Source: Bacteroidota bacterium
Lineage (GTDB): Bacteria; Bacteroidota; Bacteroidia; Chitinophagales; LD1
DNA: 64,000 nucleotides
NCBI GenBank assembly: GCA_018267385.1
Contig: JAFDYN010000005.1
Coordinates: forward strand, 62,001 to 126,000
Reading direction: 5' to 3'
A program made the translations under genes and the position numbers. The notes under the pieces were generated by a model that saw nothing but the letters and a program-made list of their open reading frames with translations, ran no database searches and was not told the origin of the DNA. Each line of letters starts with the position of its first letter. Position 1 is the stretch's first letter. This document shows positions 53,978 through 62,795 of this stretch, piece by piece.

Positions 53978-54427
53978 CTATTTCCCATTCGATAGTATCT
54001 GATCAAAGCGGACGACCTCACCGAGCACTGTGCCATCAGAGAGGCGGATGAAATAGGTGTGCGTGCCATTGGTGAGCCAAAGGTACCTGGCCTTTACCGT
54101 CAGATTGTAGGCTATTGCCTGCATTACGACAGTATGATCCAGGCTTTCACTTTGTGCCTTACATTCTACGAGTATCAGCGGCTGCGCGTCGCGGTCATAG
54201 ACCACTACATCAAAACGCCTCAGCAGTCCATTGACCTCTATAGCACGCTCAATGGCCATCAGCGAGGAGGGATAGCCCAGCTCCAAAAGGTAGTGAAGGA
54301 TGTGCTGGCGGACCCACTCCTCAGGGGTGAGGGCGACATACTTCTTTCTGATAGGATCGAAGATCATGCGTAGTCCCTTTTCTTCCTTAAACCGGAAAGG
54401 ATACTCGCCAAAGATGACCGTTGTCAA
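53978..54427 (-). CDS. Stand-alone HSDR_N-type nuclease-fold protein
   Basis: A 149-residue protein matching the N-terminal domain of type I restriction subunit R. The PD-(D/E)xK core is visible: E in EEWVRQHILHYLLELGYP, RRFDVVVYDRD, and PLILVECKAQS with the E-x-K (residues near 92-94), then QAIAYNLTVKARYLWLTNG. No helicase, HsdM or HsdS gene is near, so it is not part of a classical restriction system here. Possible roles are DNA repair or defence; unproven. Divergent from the AMP nucleosidase gene. Confidence 0.78.
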   Translation of the reverse strand: MTTVIFGEYPFRFKEEKGLRMIFDPIRKKYVALTPEEWVRQHILHYLLELGYPSSLMAIERAIEVNGLLRRFDVVVYDRDAQPLILVECKAQSESLDHTVVMQAIAYNLTVKARYLWLTNGTHTYFIRLSDGTVLGEVVRFDQILSNGK

Positions 54428-54490
54428 CGCTTGTGGATTGATTTAGCGCGAATTTGCGTAATTAGCACGGCAATAGATAATCCGTGCAGC

Positions 54491-55261
54491 ATGAAGACCA
54501 AGCAAGACATCGTGAATAACTGGCTGCCCCGCTATACCGGCCGGGAGCTGGCAGACTTTGACAAATATATCCTGCTGACCAATTTTGACAACTACGTGAC
54601 TATGTTTGCCGAGTGGCACGGCGTGGAGGTAGTAGGCCTGAACCGGCCCATGCGCTCCGCCCGCGCTAATGGTATCACCATCATCAACTTTGGTATGGGT
54701 AGCCCCAATGCGGCTACCGTGATGGACCTCCTGTCTGCTATAGAGCCTGAGGCGGTACTCTTCCTGGGCAAATGTGGCGGCCTGAAAAAGAAAAACAACG
54801 TGGGCGACCTGATCCTGCCCATCGCAGCCATACGCGGTGAAGGTACGTCCAATGACTACTTCCCGCCTGAGGTACCATCGTTGCCTGCTTTTGCATTGCA
54901 AAAAGCTATCTCTACCACCATCCGCGACTATGCGCAAGACTACTGGACCGGTACGGTCTATACTACCAACCGCCGCGTATGGGAGTGGGACGAAGACTTT
55001 AAGGAATACCTGCGCAAGATCAGGGCTATGGCCATAGACATGGAGACTGCCACGATCTTCATTACAGCATTCAAAAATGAGATCCCTGCGGGAGCACTCC
55101 TGCTTGTCTCTGACCAACCAATGGTACCGGAAGGAGTAAAGACAGATGCCAGTGATACTAAGGTGACTACCAACTATGTAGATACGCATCTCAAAGTAGG
55201 TATCTCATCACTGCAGCAGCTCATTAATAATGGACTCACGGTGAAACACCTGAAATTTTAA
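54491..55261 (+). CDS. amn: AMP nucleosidase
   Basis: The start at 54491 (MKTKQDIVNNWLPRYTG) gives 256 residues, the shorter form lacking the regulatory N-terminal domain of the E. coli enzyme. Phosphorylase-fold features: TIINFGMGSPNAATVMDLL, FLGKCGGLKK, MAIDMETATIF (metal and ribose binding glutamate) and LLVSDQPMVPEGVKT. It hydrolyses AMP to adenine and ribose 5-phosphate. The holA gene follows 38 bases downstream and is likely cotranscribed. Confidence 0.92.
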   Translation: MKTKQDIVNNWLPRYTGRELADFDKYILLTNFDNYVTMFAEWHGVEVVGLNRPMRSARANGITIINFGMGSPNAATVMDLLSAIEPEAVLFLGKCGGLKKKNNVGDLILPIAAIRGEGTSNDYFPPEVPSLPAFALQKAISTTIRDYAQDYWTGTVYTTNRRVWEWDEDFKEYLRKIRAMAIDMETATIFITAFKNEIPAGALLLVSDQPMVPEGVKTDASDTKVTTNYVDTHLKVGISSLQQLINNGLTVKHLKF

Positions 55262-55299
55262 GATTCTGACAACAGTCACCTGATAATCACCAAGGAAAA

Positions 55300-56313
55300 A
55301 TGGCCAAGGAAGGCAATGACTTTGAGTCCCTGATAGCGAGCATCCGCAATAAACAGTTTGCGCCGATCTACTTTTTTTGTGGAGAGGAGGACTATTTTAT
55401 AGATCAGCTCACCGAGGCCATAGAGGCCAATGTGCTGAATGAGTCAGAGAAATCTTTTAACCAGACGATCCTCTATGGCAAAGATGCTACTGCACAGGTA
55501 GTGATAGAAACCTGCCGCCGCCTGCCAATGATGAGTGAGCGGCAGCTGGTCGTGGTCAAAGAAGCGCAATCTTTCAAAGACATGGATGGCATCCTATCCT
55601 ATGTCAAAAACCCGGTCAAGTCTACCGTCCTGGTGATAGCGTATAAGCATGGCCTGCCGGACAAGCGCAAATCTTTTGGCAAGGAAATACAGAAACTGGC
55701 AGTATACTTTGAGTCTAACCCGCTGCGAGACTACCAGATGCCAGCCTGGATCAAAGGCTACATCAAGAGCACAGGTTACAAGATGGATGATGACACAGTA
55801 GCGCTGCTCGCAGAGTTTACCGGTACGGAGATATCTACCGTAGCCAATGAGATAGACAAGCTCATCATCAATAAGCCTAAAGGCGCTACGATCACTAAGG
55901 AAGATATCGAGAAGGGCGTCGGTGTAAGTAAGGAATACAACTCCTTTGAGCTGAGCAATGCCCTCGCGCATAAAGATGTGACCAAAGTGCATAAGATCGT
56001 CAACTACTTTGTAGCCAATCCTAAGAACGGTCCTATGCCGCTGGTACTAGGTACGCTACAGGGCTTCTTCTCCAAAGTATTTGTGACGGCTCACAATAAG
56101 CTGAAGTCTGACCATGAGCTGGCAGCGGTACTAAAGGTCAATCCCTATTTCGTCAAAGACTATAAAGCTGCTGTAGCTAAATATCCTAACCAGAAGCTGG
56201 AGTACATCTTTCACGTGCTGGAGGAGTACGATCTCCGCTCTAAGGGTATGAACAATAATAATACAGAAGAAGGAGAGCTGCTAAAAGAGCTCGTGATAAA
56301 GATCCTCAACTGA
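55300..56313 (+). CDS. holA: DNA polymerase III delta subunit
   Basis: A 337-residue protein. It opens with the family's first block (PIYFFCGEEDYFIDQLTEAIE near 18-38), then SERQLVVVKEAQSF (AAA-like lid) and FTGTEISTVANEIDKL (near 175-190); the C-terminal collar domain is helical. No functional Walker A, as usual. Delta opens the sliding clamp as part of the clamp loader. Convergent with mtgA. Confidence 0.93.
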   Translation: MAKEGNDFESLIASIRNKQFAPIYFFCGEEDYFIDQLTEAIEANVLNESEKSFNQTILYGKDATAQVVIETCRRLPMMSERQLVVVKEAQSFKDMDGILSYVKNPVKSTVLVIAYKHGLPDKRKSFGKEIQKLAVYFESNPLRDYQMPAWIKGYIKSTGYKMDDDTVALLAEFTGTEISTVANEIDKLIINKPKGATITKEDIEKGVGVSKEYNSFELSNALAHKDVTKVHKIVNYFVANPKNGPMPLVLGTLQGFFSKVFVTAHNKLKSDHELAAVLKVNPYFVKDYKAAVAKYPNQKLEYIFHVLEEYDLRSKGMNNNNTEEGELLKELVIKILN

Positions 56314-56319
56314 AACTAC

Positions 56320-57021
56320 TTATTTTTTGCCAGTCTCTATGGGCTTCATATTATAGTCCAGCACACCACCGAAATTTGCCATCTGGAGCAGGATCCAGTG
56401 CTGACGGCTCTGCTGGCTATTTATCTTGTAGATCAGTGGCCCGGGTAGTATAGATGTGATGGCTGCCGCCTGTGCAGGTGAGAGGTTCTTTGCATGGCAT
56501 TTGTAGTAGCTCATAGAGGCCGCCTCCGCTCCGTAGATACCATCGCCCATTTCTATCACATTCAGATACACCTCCATGATGCGCTGCTTGCTCCAGAATG
56601 TTTCGATCAGAAATGTAAAGTACACCTCCAGCCCCTTGCGGAGAAAAGACCTGCCGGGCCATAGGAAGACATTCTTGGCAGTCTGCTGGGAGATAGTAGA
56701 TGCGCCACGCTTATCCTTATGGGTCTTGTTATACTCTATATCTTCCTGTATAGCTTTGATATCAAATCCCATGTGATTGATAAAATTCTGGTCTTCTGAG
56801 CAAACCACCGCTAGTTGCAGATTAGGGGAGATCTTATCCAGCGGCATCCAGGCCTTTTTGAGTTTGACCGGCTTGCCATGTATGGCTTGCTGCATACAGC
56901 GTATCAGCATGAGCGGGGTGACAGGTACCGGCACCCAGCGAAACGCGATGACAGACAAAATAGAAAGGACAAAAAACCCTATGATGAAACGAATGATAAA
57001 GCGGCCGATCTTTTTCAGCAT
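56320..57021 (-). CDS. mtgA: Monofunctional peptidoglycan transglycosylase
   Basis: A 233-residue GT51 enzyme with one N-terminal transmembrane helix (residues 8-28). Catalytic block CSEDQNFINHMGFD (E76) and the second block RGASTISQQTAKNVFLWPGRS are intact, followed by KQRIMEVYLNVIEMGDGIYGAEAAS. It polymerises lipid II into glycan strands at the inner membrane. It starts one base after the GT2 stop and is the last gene of a four-gene operon. Confidence 0.95.
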   Translation of the reverse strand: MLKKIGRFIIRFIIGFFVLSILSVIAFRWVPVPVTPLMLIRCMQQAIHGKPVKLKKAWMPLDKISPNLQLAVVCSEDQNFINHMGFDIKAIQEDIEYNKTHKDKRGASTISQQTAKNVFLWPGRSFLRKGLEVYFTFLIETFWSKQRIMEVYLNVIEMGDGIYGAEAASMSYYKCHAKNLSPAQAAAITSILPGPLIYKINSQQSRQHWILLQMANFGGVLDYNMKPIETGKK

Positions 57022-57022
57022 A

Positions 57023-58054
57023 TCAGCTATCTATATCTGAGAAGTTCTTTTTCTTCCTCACAAAGTGCTGCCATACCACGCTTTTAGGATACAGCAGATT
57101 CGGGTGCTTGCCCTTTATAGCGTGTCGCTTTACGCTCATACTAGCCAGGTGCAGGGTGAAATCCCAGTGAGCTTTCAATATCGCTCGAAAGTCAATCGTG
57201 TTTTTATTCTTTACCAGGCTGTACCAGGCGGCCACCCAGTCCAGCACCAGGCGGAAAGGCATCTTCCAGAGTAGCTGTCCCAGCGGCAGATTCTTATACA
57301 GCATCATCAGGTTGTTGCGGAAGTTCAGGAAGGTCTTGCGCGGATTGCCCTGCGGCAGGCTGCCACCTCCCACGTGGAACACTGTAGACTTAGGCTGGTA
57401 CACGATCCTGTAGCCGAGGTTCTTCATACGCCAGCAGAGGTCTATCTCTTCCTGATGCGCAAAGAAAGCTTCATCCAGTGCACCTGCCCGCCAGTACGCA
57501 TCAGAGCGGACGAACATAGAAGCGCCGCTTGCCCAGAAGATATCGATGCTATCATCATACTGACCATTATCCTGCTCCATCGTGTCAAAGATCCGCCCCC
57601 TGCAGAAGGCATACCCTATCCAGTCCATCATACCACCAGCCGCCCCGGCATATTCAAACATTTCTTTCTGCTTGTAGGCGCGCAGCTTAGGCTGCACCGC
57701 AGCGATCTTCTCATCGCTTTCGGCCAGGGCCAGCATAGGGTCGAGCCAGCCCTCGGTCACCTCTACATCCTGATTGAGCAGTACATAGTACTTTGACTTC
57801 ACGAGGCTGAGGCAGTCATTGTAGCCACCGGCAAATCCCCGGTTAGACGGGTTCTGTATGATGCGGACAGTAGGAAAGTTTTCGCGTACGTAAGCTACGC
57901 TATCATCTGTAGAGAGATTGTCAGCATAGACCACCTCATACTCGGGCCGGGTGCTGTACTGCACTACAGAAGGGAGAAACTTCTCCAGAAACTTCCGTGC
58001 ATTCCAGCCGAGTATGACTACTGAAACTAATGTACCTCCCTCCTCTTGTTGCAT
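57023..58054 (-). CDS. Glycosyltransferase family 2 (rhamnosyltransferase-like)
   Basis: A 343-residue GT-A enzyme: VVILGWNARKFLEKFLPSV start, YADNLSTDDSVAY, NRGFAGGYNDCL and YYVLLNQDVEV, where N-x-D takes the place of DxD as in WbbL-type enzymes. The acceptor side has FWASGASMFVRSDAYW and FFAHQEEIDLCWRM. It adds a sugar to a cell-surface glycan or lipid in the cytoplasm. It lies between a GNAT gene (30 bases) and mtgA (1 base). Confidence 0.9.
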   Translation of the reverse strand: MQQEEGGTLVSVVILGWNARKFLEKFLPSVVQYSTRPEYEVVYADNLSTDDSVAYVRENFPTVRIIQNPSNRGFAGGYNDCLSLVKSKYYVLLNQDVEVTEGWLDPMLALAESDEKIAAVQPKLRAYKQKEMFEYAGAAGGMMDWIGYAFCRGRIFDTMEQDNGQYDDSIDIFWASGASMFVRSDAYWRAGALDEAFFAHQEEIDLCWRMKNLGYRIVYQPKSTVFHVGGGSLPQGNPRKTFLNFRNNLMMLYKNLPLGQLLWKMPFRLVLDWVAAWYSLVKNKNTIDFRAILKAHWDFTLHLASMSVKRHAIKGKHPNLLYPKSVVWQHFVRKKKNFSDIDS

Positions 58055-58084
58055 ATTTTGTATCTCAGCCAGACTGCGCTTATC

Positions 58085-58936
58085 CTAATATGCATCAAAG
58101 TCCAGCGCCTGAAAATAGACATCATCGAAATGAAGCGGACCAATGCCGCCCTTCAGTGGCTTGAATATGAGATACAGAGGCGCCGGGCGCAGCCTGTTTG
58201 GGATGTTAAAATAGAAATTTGTTTTGGATGTAATATTCCTATCTACCCCGATCCAGAGATTTAACATGGAAAACGAAGCAGGACAAGGATTTATCTGGTA
58301 CCTTTTTTTATCAAAACGCCCTAGTGTCGCGCTGATAGCAGGATAGGCCGTAGCCGATGATACCGTCACTGCTTTTGCCGTACACACCCCGTATTTATTG
58401 ACAGGATTGCACAGGCGCCACGCCAGTGCCTCCGGGCTCCAGTCCTTATAGTACGAGTAGCTGCTCAGGTCATCTGTATATGGCAGGGTACCCATACCCA
58501 GCAGGGCGTGCAGCTGCCCCGCGAGCTGAAATCCGAGCTTCTTCGTAAATCCATGCACACTGTTCTGATTGGCCACGCCTACTATAAATTCATATCCCTG
58601 CTCTGCCGCATACTGATATGTCCGGTCGGCGAGTTTCACAAACAGGCCCTTGCCCTGATGGCCAGGGTGTGTAGCCGTATTGAGCGAAAGCAGTCCGCGT
58701 CTCTTCTGCCCATCTATCACGGCCTGCATTGGCTGGGTCACGTAGTGGGCTGCCAGTGTCTCTCCGTCATAAGCATTGAAACCTACGATGCCGCCATCAG
58801 GATTGTCCGCATACTGCCATTTCACATATTCCGCTGTGAAAAGCTCCGGCTTGCCAAAGACCTCCCTGAGCAGACTAGCTGCCCCCAGTATGTCGGCACC
58901 ATCTGTAGTGGTCTGCCTGATCTGATAGTCACTCAT
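58085..58936 (-). CDS. GNAT acetyltransferase with long C-terminal region
   Basis: A 283-residue protein; the first 150 residues are a GNAT domain (AAHYVTQPMQAVIDGQ; LNTATHPGHQGKGLFVKLA with Q-G-K-G; NSVHGFTKKLGFQL). The remaining 130 residues have no motif I recognise and may bind the acceptor. The start codon overlaps the stop of the GMC/SDR fusion gene by 4 bases (ATGA), implying coupled translation. In this operon it probably acetylates a sugar or lipid precursor, an inference from neighbours. Confidence 0.82.
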   Translation of the reverse strand: MSDYQIRQTTTDGADILGAASLLREVFGKPELFTAEYVKWQYADNPDGGIVGFNAYDGETLAAHYVTQPMQAVIDGQKRRGLLSLNTATHPGHQGKGLFVKLADRTYQYAAEQGYEFIVGVANQNSVHGFTKKLGFQLAGQLHALLGMGTLPYTDDLSSYSYYKDWSPEALAWRLCNPVNKYGVCTAKAVTVSSATAYPAISATLGRFDKKRYQINPCPASFSMLNLWIGVDRNITSKTNFYFNIPNRLRPAPLYLIFKPLKGGIGPLHFDDVYFQALDFDAY

Positions 58937-61470
58937 TGCTTGTCAAATAGTTTATCTAATGCCTCATCCATATCCATGATGGATACCCCGAGCCTCTGCA
59001 GGTCATCTTTTGTCTCAAACGCTTTAAGTTGCTTCAGACCCAGCAGGTTTTCCTGAGACACGTTGAATGGTATGCGCAGCGTCTCTATCGTGCCGAGTGC
59101 CAGGCTCACCACCCCATACGGTACCGATACGAATGTTGGCTTCTTGTCCAGCCTTACAGCTATAGCGGCATAGAGATCCTTCAGCGTATAGACACGCTCT
59201 GTACCTATGGTGTAAGAGCCTGTTATATTTCCGGTTATAGCTTTCTCTATGATGCGGCAGACATCTGTGACGGCTATGGTCTGTATAGGCTGACTGCCGC
59301 TACCCACCAGCGGGATGAAGGCCCCCCTGCTGATAGCCGTCTTGATCGTATCAAATAGTCCTTTGCGCCCTACCACCAGGCCGAGGCGCAGGATCAGGTC
59401 CTTTGATTTATCGAGCAGTTGTTCTATGTCATATTTATGCTTGCCGTAGCGTGATATCGCTTCGCTATGCGCTGACATAGTGGAGAGAAAGACAAACTTC
59501 GCTCCTGCTGCATGGCAGGCTTTCTCCAGTGCGAGCGCCCCCCGGATATTAAACTCTGAAGAGTCCGGCAGGTTCTTCTTATCGTATTTCAGAAAGGCAG
59601 TATGTACTACAGCATCAATGGCCGTCAGGTCAGGTATGGAGTCTACACTGCGCAGGTCGTAAAAACGCTCATAAGGCGCTCCGGCTGTGCGTCGTTGCAG
59701 TTTGATCACCTCATGGCCGGCAGCGGTCAGGTACCTGACCAGCTCCCCGCCCACAAAACCCGTAGCGCCTGTGACGGCTATCTTCATTCGCTTCTTATTT
59801 TCCCGGACAGACGCTGTATTTTGCGTCTGTATTTTAATTATTTGCGCGTCAACGGTTAAAGAATTAGCCGCCACGCGCTCTGCATTTGCCATCAGGGTAA
59901 AAGAAATCCCTTTGGCAGGCAGGAAACGGAAAGAAGAACCATCTGCTATGAATACAGACCGAGTACCATGCAGGCGTCCGTCTATAGAGGTAGTAAAAGG
60001 CTTCTCCTCCTCAGAGAAAGGCAGCGTACCAGCATAGTGGATGCTGGAGCCATTACCAGGATTGAGCCTGCTGATAGGCATACAGCCCATACCGCGCAGC
60101 GTGCTGAAGAAAGCGCTCTCCTTTTCCTTTACTGCTTTTTCCTCTGCAGTGCTCAGTATATATTCTGCATAGAGCTTATCACCTGTCGGAGAGAGATTAT
60201 CAGGATGCAGCTTTACATATTTCCTATCGCCATATTGCTCTGAGTGATGGATGCCTGCTATGACAAAGGCAGGCATCAGGTATTGCTGCAGCAGTCGCGC
60301 ATCAGCAAAGTTCAATGGAGTTTCTTTCGCCAAACGAAACAGCAGCAACTGACGGAATGTAAACAGCGCAGCCATAGATACGTCAGAGTTATCTTTCAGC
60401 CTGTCGTAGTATAGTACGAGCTGCCCCATGCCGTTCTTGCGCTGCTCGGGTACTTTGCCCAGGCGGCTCCAGTTGAGCATCGGCACGTAGGCGTAGGGAT
60501 TGCAGAGCAGAGGCAGGCGGGCACGCTTATCTGTAGAGCGCAGGACGATGCGCGCAGTACCGAGTACACCACTGCACAGTACCAGCTTCTTACATTTATA
60601 GGTATGCTCCTCACCACTATCTACATCTATAGTATAGACTACGGTGTGGCCTTCTTTCTCCTCGTATTTCAGCATGAGCTTACGCCACACAGCCGTGATA
60701 TTTTGCCGTTGTAGGAGTTTATCAAAGGCTACCCACGGACGATACACAGACTTGGCATTGTCATGCCAGAACTCCATATCCTCATATTGGAATGCCTTTC
60801 GGTCGTCGCGTGCCTCTGTAGTGATCGCTACACATGGCGTAGAGGCATAGAAACCCCTGGCATTATACTTTGCTTTATTGGCTTTGTATTTATCGTAAAC
60901 GTTCTGAATACTTCGCTCTGGTTTTACCGCCGGCAGCAGGCCTGTTATTCCCTGGAGCGAATATGGCTCTCCATCTGCATCCGGTTTCGTCACCCCTACC
61001 CTATCCGCTACTTTCTGATAGCTATTCAGAAAGAGGCTCCTGTCTATACCCATCTTCTGAAATTCCTTCTCAGAAAACATATAGCAGCCCGCTCCCCAGG
61101 CGTTGCCCAGGCCACCGTAGGCAAGTGACTCATAGGGGAAGAAAGATTCAGACAGCAGGCCGATCCAGCGGTCCAATCCCTTTACCATGTATTTGCGACC
61201 CGGTGTGAGCTGTGCACCGGTCTTGATGCGCTCCCAGGGTATACCCTCGTAATTATTACCCAACCACAAGTGCTCCTGGTCCGTGCGGTTCTGACGGATA
61301 GAGATGAAGTCTTCATCCGGGAAACGGACTTTGCTTTCATCGCGATAGCCTACATCCAGCAGCAGTACCTCGCGGCCGGCATCTAGCAGCGTCTCTACCG
61401 CCTGCGCTCCTGATAGCCCCGTACCCACTACTATATACTCATGTATCCTATCGTCACTCATCTGCTTCAA
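58933..61470 (-). CDS. Fusion: GMC-type FAD oxidoreductase plus extended SDR (NAD epimerase-like)
   Basis: One uninterrupted frame of 845 residues. Residues 1-540 are a GMC-like flavoenzyme: FAD motif VVGTGLSGAQAVETLLDAG near 13-31, YGGLGNAWGAGC near 118-129, and a C-terminal block with SSIHYAGTLPF and LPAKGISFTLMANAERV. After a 20-residue linker, residues 562-845 are a complete extended SDR beginning MKIAVTGATGFVGGELVRYL, with STMSAH and YGKHKYDIE (Y-x-x-x-K). Each half has the size of a free enzyme. The two probably act one after another on a polyol, sugar or sterol-like substrate. Confidence 0.87.
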   Translation of the reverse strand: MKQMSDDRIHEYIVVGTGLSGAQAVETLLDAGREVLLLDVGYRDESKVRFPDEDFISIRQNRTDQEHLWLGNNYEGIPWERIKTGAQLTPGRKYMVKGLDRWIGLLSESFFPYESLAYGGLGNAWGAGCYMFSEKEFQKMGIDRSLFLNSYQKVADRVGVTKPDADGEPYSLQGITGLLPAVKPERSIQNVYDKYKANKAKYNARGFYASTPCVAITTEARDDRKAFQYEDMEFWHDNAKSVYRPWVAFDKLLQRQNITAVWRKLMLKYEEKEGHTVVYTIDVDSGEEHTYKCKKLVLCSGVLGTARIVLRSTDKRARLPLLCNPYAYVPMLNWSRLGKVPEQRKNGMGQLVLYYDRLKDNSDVSMAALFTFRQLLLFRLAKETPLNFADARLLQQYLMPAFVIAGIHHSEQYGDRKYVKLHPDNLSPTGDKLYAEYILSTAEEKAVKEKESAFFSTLRGMGCMPISRLNPGNGSSIHYAGTLPFSEEEKPFTTSIDGRLHGTRSVFIADGSSFRFLPAKGISFTLMANAERVAANSLTVDAQIIKIQTQNTASVRENKKRMKIAVTGATGFVGGELVRYLTAAGHEVIKLQRRTAGAPYERFYDLRSVDSIPDLTAIDAVVHTAFLKYDKKNLPDSSEFNIRGALALEKACHAAGAKFVFLSTMSAHSEAISRYGKHKYDIEQLLDKSKDLILRLGLVVGRKGLFDTIKTAISRGAFIPLVGSGSQPIQTIAVTDVCRIIEKAITGNITGSYTIGTERVYTLKDLYAAIAVRLDKKPTFVSVPYGVVSLALGTIETLRIPFNVSQENLLGLKQLKAFETKDDLQRLGVSIMDMDEALDKLFDKQ

Positions 61471-61612
61471 ATCTGCAAAAAACTATTCAAACAGAGGTCG
61501 ATTTGCCGAACGCAGTTTGACGAAGTACCAAACATAAGTCGATGAAATAGCGTACGATGGATTTAGATTGAGATTCACTTTTGTATTCTCATTACTCTGC
61601 TACTTTCGCAGT

Positions 61613-62056
61613 ATGGAAAATATAGAAGAGATACTTAGACAGTTCAGATTCCGTATGCGCATAGCAAAGCGATGGAATGATCTGGATGAGGCCGGCCATG
61701 TGAATAATGCTATTTACCTGACCTACTTTGAGGAGTCTCGTGCACATTACTTTCATGAAGCCTGCCAGTGGGACTGGACCAAAGACGGTATCATACTGGC
61801 CAATAACCAGATCGACTATTTCCGCCCCTTGCTCTATCTCGATCCGGCATATATCTACACACGTACCACCAGGATAGGCACCAAGAGTATAGAGCTGCAA
61901 TACATCATAGTCAATGAGTATGAAGACCGCAAAGTCCTTGTAAGCCGTGGATCATCGGTGGTAGTCACGTATGATTATCGTGCTCAGGGCTCTGTCCTGG
62001 TACCACAATATACCCGCGATCGCATTGCCGCCTACGAACCCCAACCCATTTCCTAA
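61613..62056 (+). CDS. Acyl-CoA thioesterase, 4-hydroxybenzoyl-CoA thioesterase type (hotdog)
   Basis: The start at 61613 (MENIEEILRQFRFRMRI) gives 147 residues. The family pattern is RWNDLDEAGHVNNAIYLTYFEESRAHYF near 21-48 with the aspartate expected at the active site, then LANNQIDYFRPL. It hydrolyses acyl-CoA or aryl-CoA thioesters. A TACTTTCG at 61601-61608 lies just before the ATG, so the message may be nearly leaderless. Followed 18 bases later by a second hotdog gene. Confidence 0.87.
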   Translation: MENIEEILRQFRFRMRIAKRWNDLDEAGHVNNAIYLTYFEESRAHYFHEACQWDWTKDGIILANNQIDYFRPLLYLDPAYIYTRTTRIGTKSIELQYIIVNEYEDRKVLVSRGSSVVVTYDYRAQGSVLVPQYTRDRIAAYEPQPIS

Positions 62057-62074
62057 ACTATCAATCCAAGCATC

Positions 62075-62599
62075 ATGTCAGCCACGCTAGTAGAATCATT
62101 CCGCGCCAACAATACCGAGCAGTCGCAAAAGTATCGCGCCCTGGTGCAGAATAAGCTCATGTTTAACCTCTTTCTGCTAAAGAGCCTACCCATGGGCTTC
62201 CTGGCAGGGCTGCGGGTAGTAGAGTTTACTCCCGAGCGCTGCGCTATCTCAGTTCCTTACCGGTGGATGAATCAGAATCCCTTCCGCTCCACCTATTTTG
62301 CCGTGCTGGCCATGGCGGCAGAGATGAGCAGCGGCATGATAGCCATGATGCATACCCACAACGCAAAGCCATCTGTCTCCATGCTGGTCACCAATCTGGA
62401 GAGCCAGTTTGTAAAAAAGGCTACCGGGCTGACCGTCTTTACCTGTGAGGATGGCGGGCCGATGCTACAGGTGATAGAGGAGTGCGTAGCGACCGGCGAG
62501 GGCCGCACCTATGTATGCACCTCCACGGGCCGCAATAAGGATGGGGAGATCGTAGCGCAATTTAAGGTGACCTGGTCCTTCAAGGCGCGCAGCAAATAG
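62075..62599 (+). CDS. DUF4442 hotdog-fold protein (PaaI-like thioesterase)
   Basis: A 174-residue protein of the DUF4442 type: GLRVVEFTPERCAISVPYRWMNQNPFRSTYFAVLAMAAEMSSGM near residues 46-88, then the strand NLESQFVKKATG. The fold is related to acyl-CoA thioesterases, but the catalytic residue of this family is not settled and enzyme activity is an inference. It is 18 bases downstream of another hotdog gene on the same strand, so the two are probably one operon. Confidence 0.82.
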   Translation: MSATLVESFRANNTEQSQKYRALVQNKLMFNLFLLKSLPMGFLAGLRVVEFTPERCAISVPYRWMNQNPFRSTYFAVLAMAAEMSSGMIAMMHTHNAKPSVSMLVTNLESQFVKKATGLTVFTCEDGGPMLQVIEECVATGEGRTYVCTSTGRNKDGEIVAQFKVTWSFKARSK

Positions 62600-62717
62600 C
62601 CCCCCGCTAAACTCTTAAATACTAATATTCACCGATTCCCGTTTTTTAAAATAGACAGCCTATCCCTGCTGTGGATAGAAAAGGTTTTATATAAGACTGG
62701 CGCTTAATCCTTAAAAT

Positions 62718-62725
62718 TAAATTTG
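62718..62725 (+). promoter_or_regulatory. -7 promoter element TAAATTTG
   Basis: An exact TAnnTTTG about 70 bases before the TPR gene start; no good -33 TTG is seen. It lies in the 196-base gap after the DUF4442 gene, which otherwise holds AT-rich sequence without a clear terminator. Confidence 0.5.
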
Positions 62726-62795
62726 TATGGAGTAATAGGTACTTAGATTGCTATTGTTTGATATGTGCAAACGATTGGCATTGTGTAATTAATCC

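Noticed and set aside
53978..54427. A type I restriction-modification locus
   Set aside because: Only an HSDR_N-like domain is present; no HsdM, HsdS or helicase part in the window.
58933..61470. GMC/SDR fusion as a frameshift or read error joining two genes
   Set aside because: The frame is continuous with normal codon use across a 20-residue linker and both halves are complete; still, an alternative internal start at 59787 (MKIAVTG) cannot be excluded.
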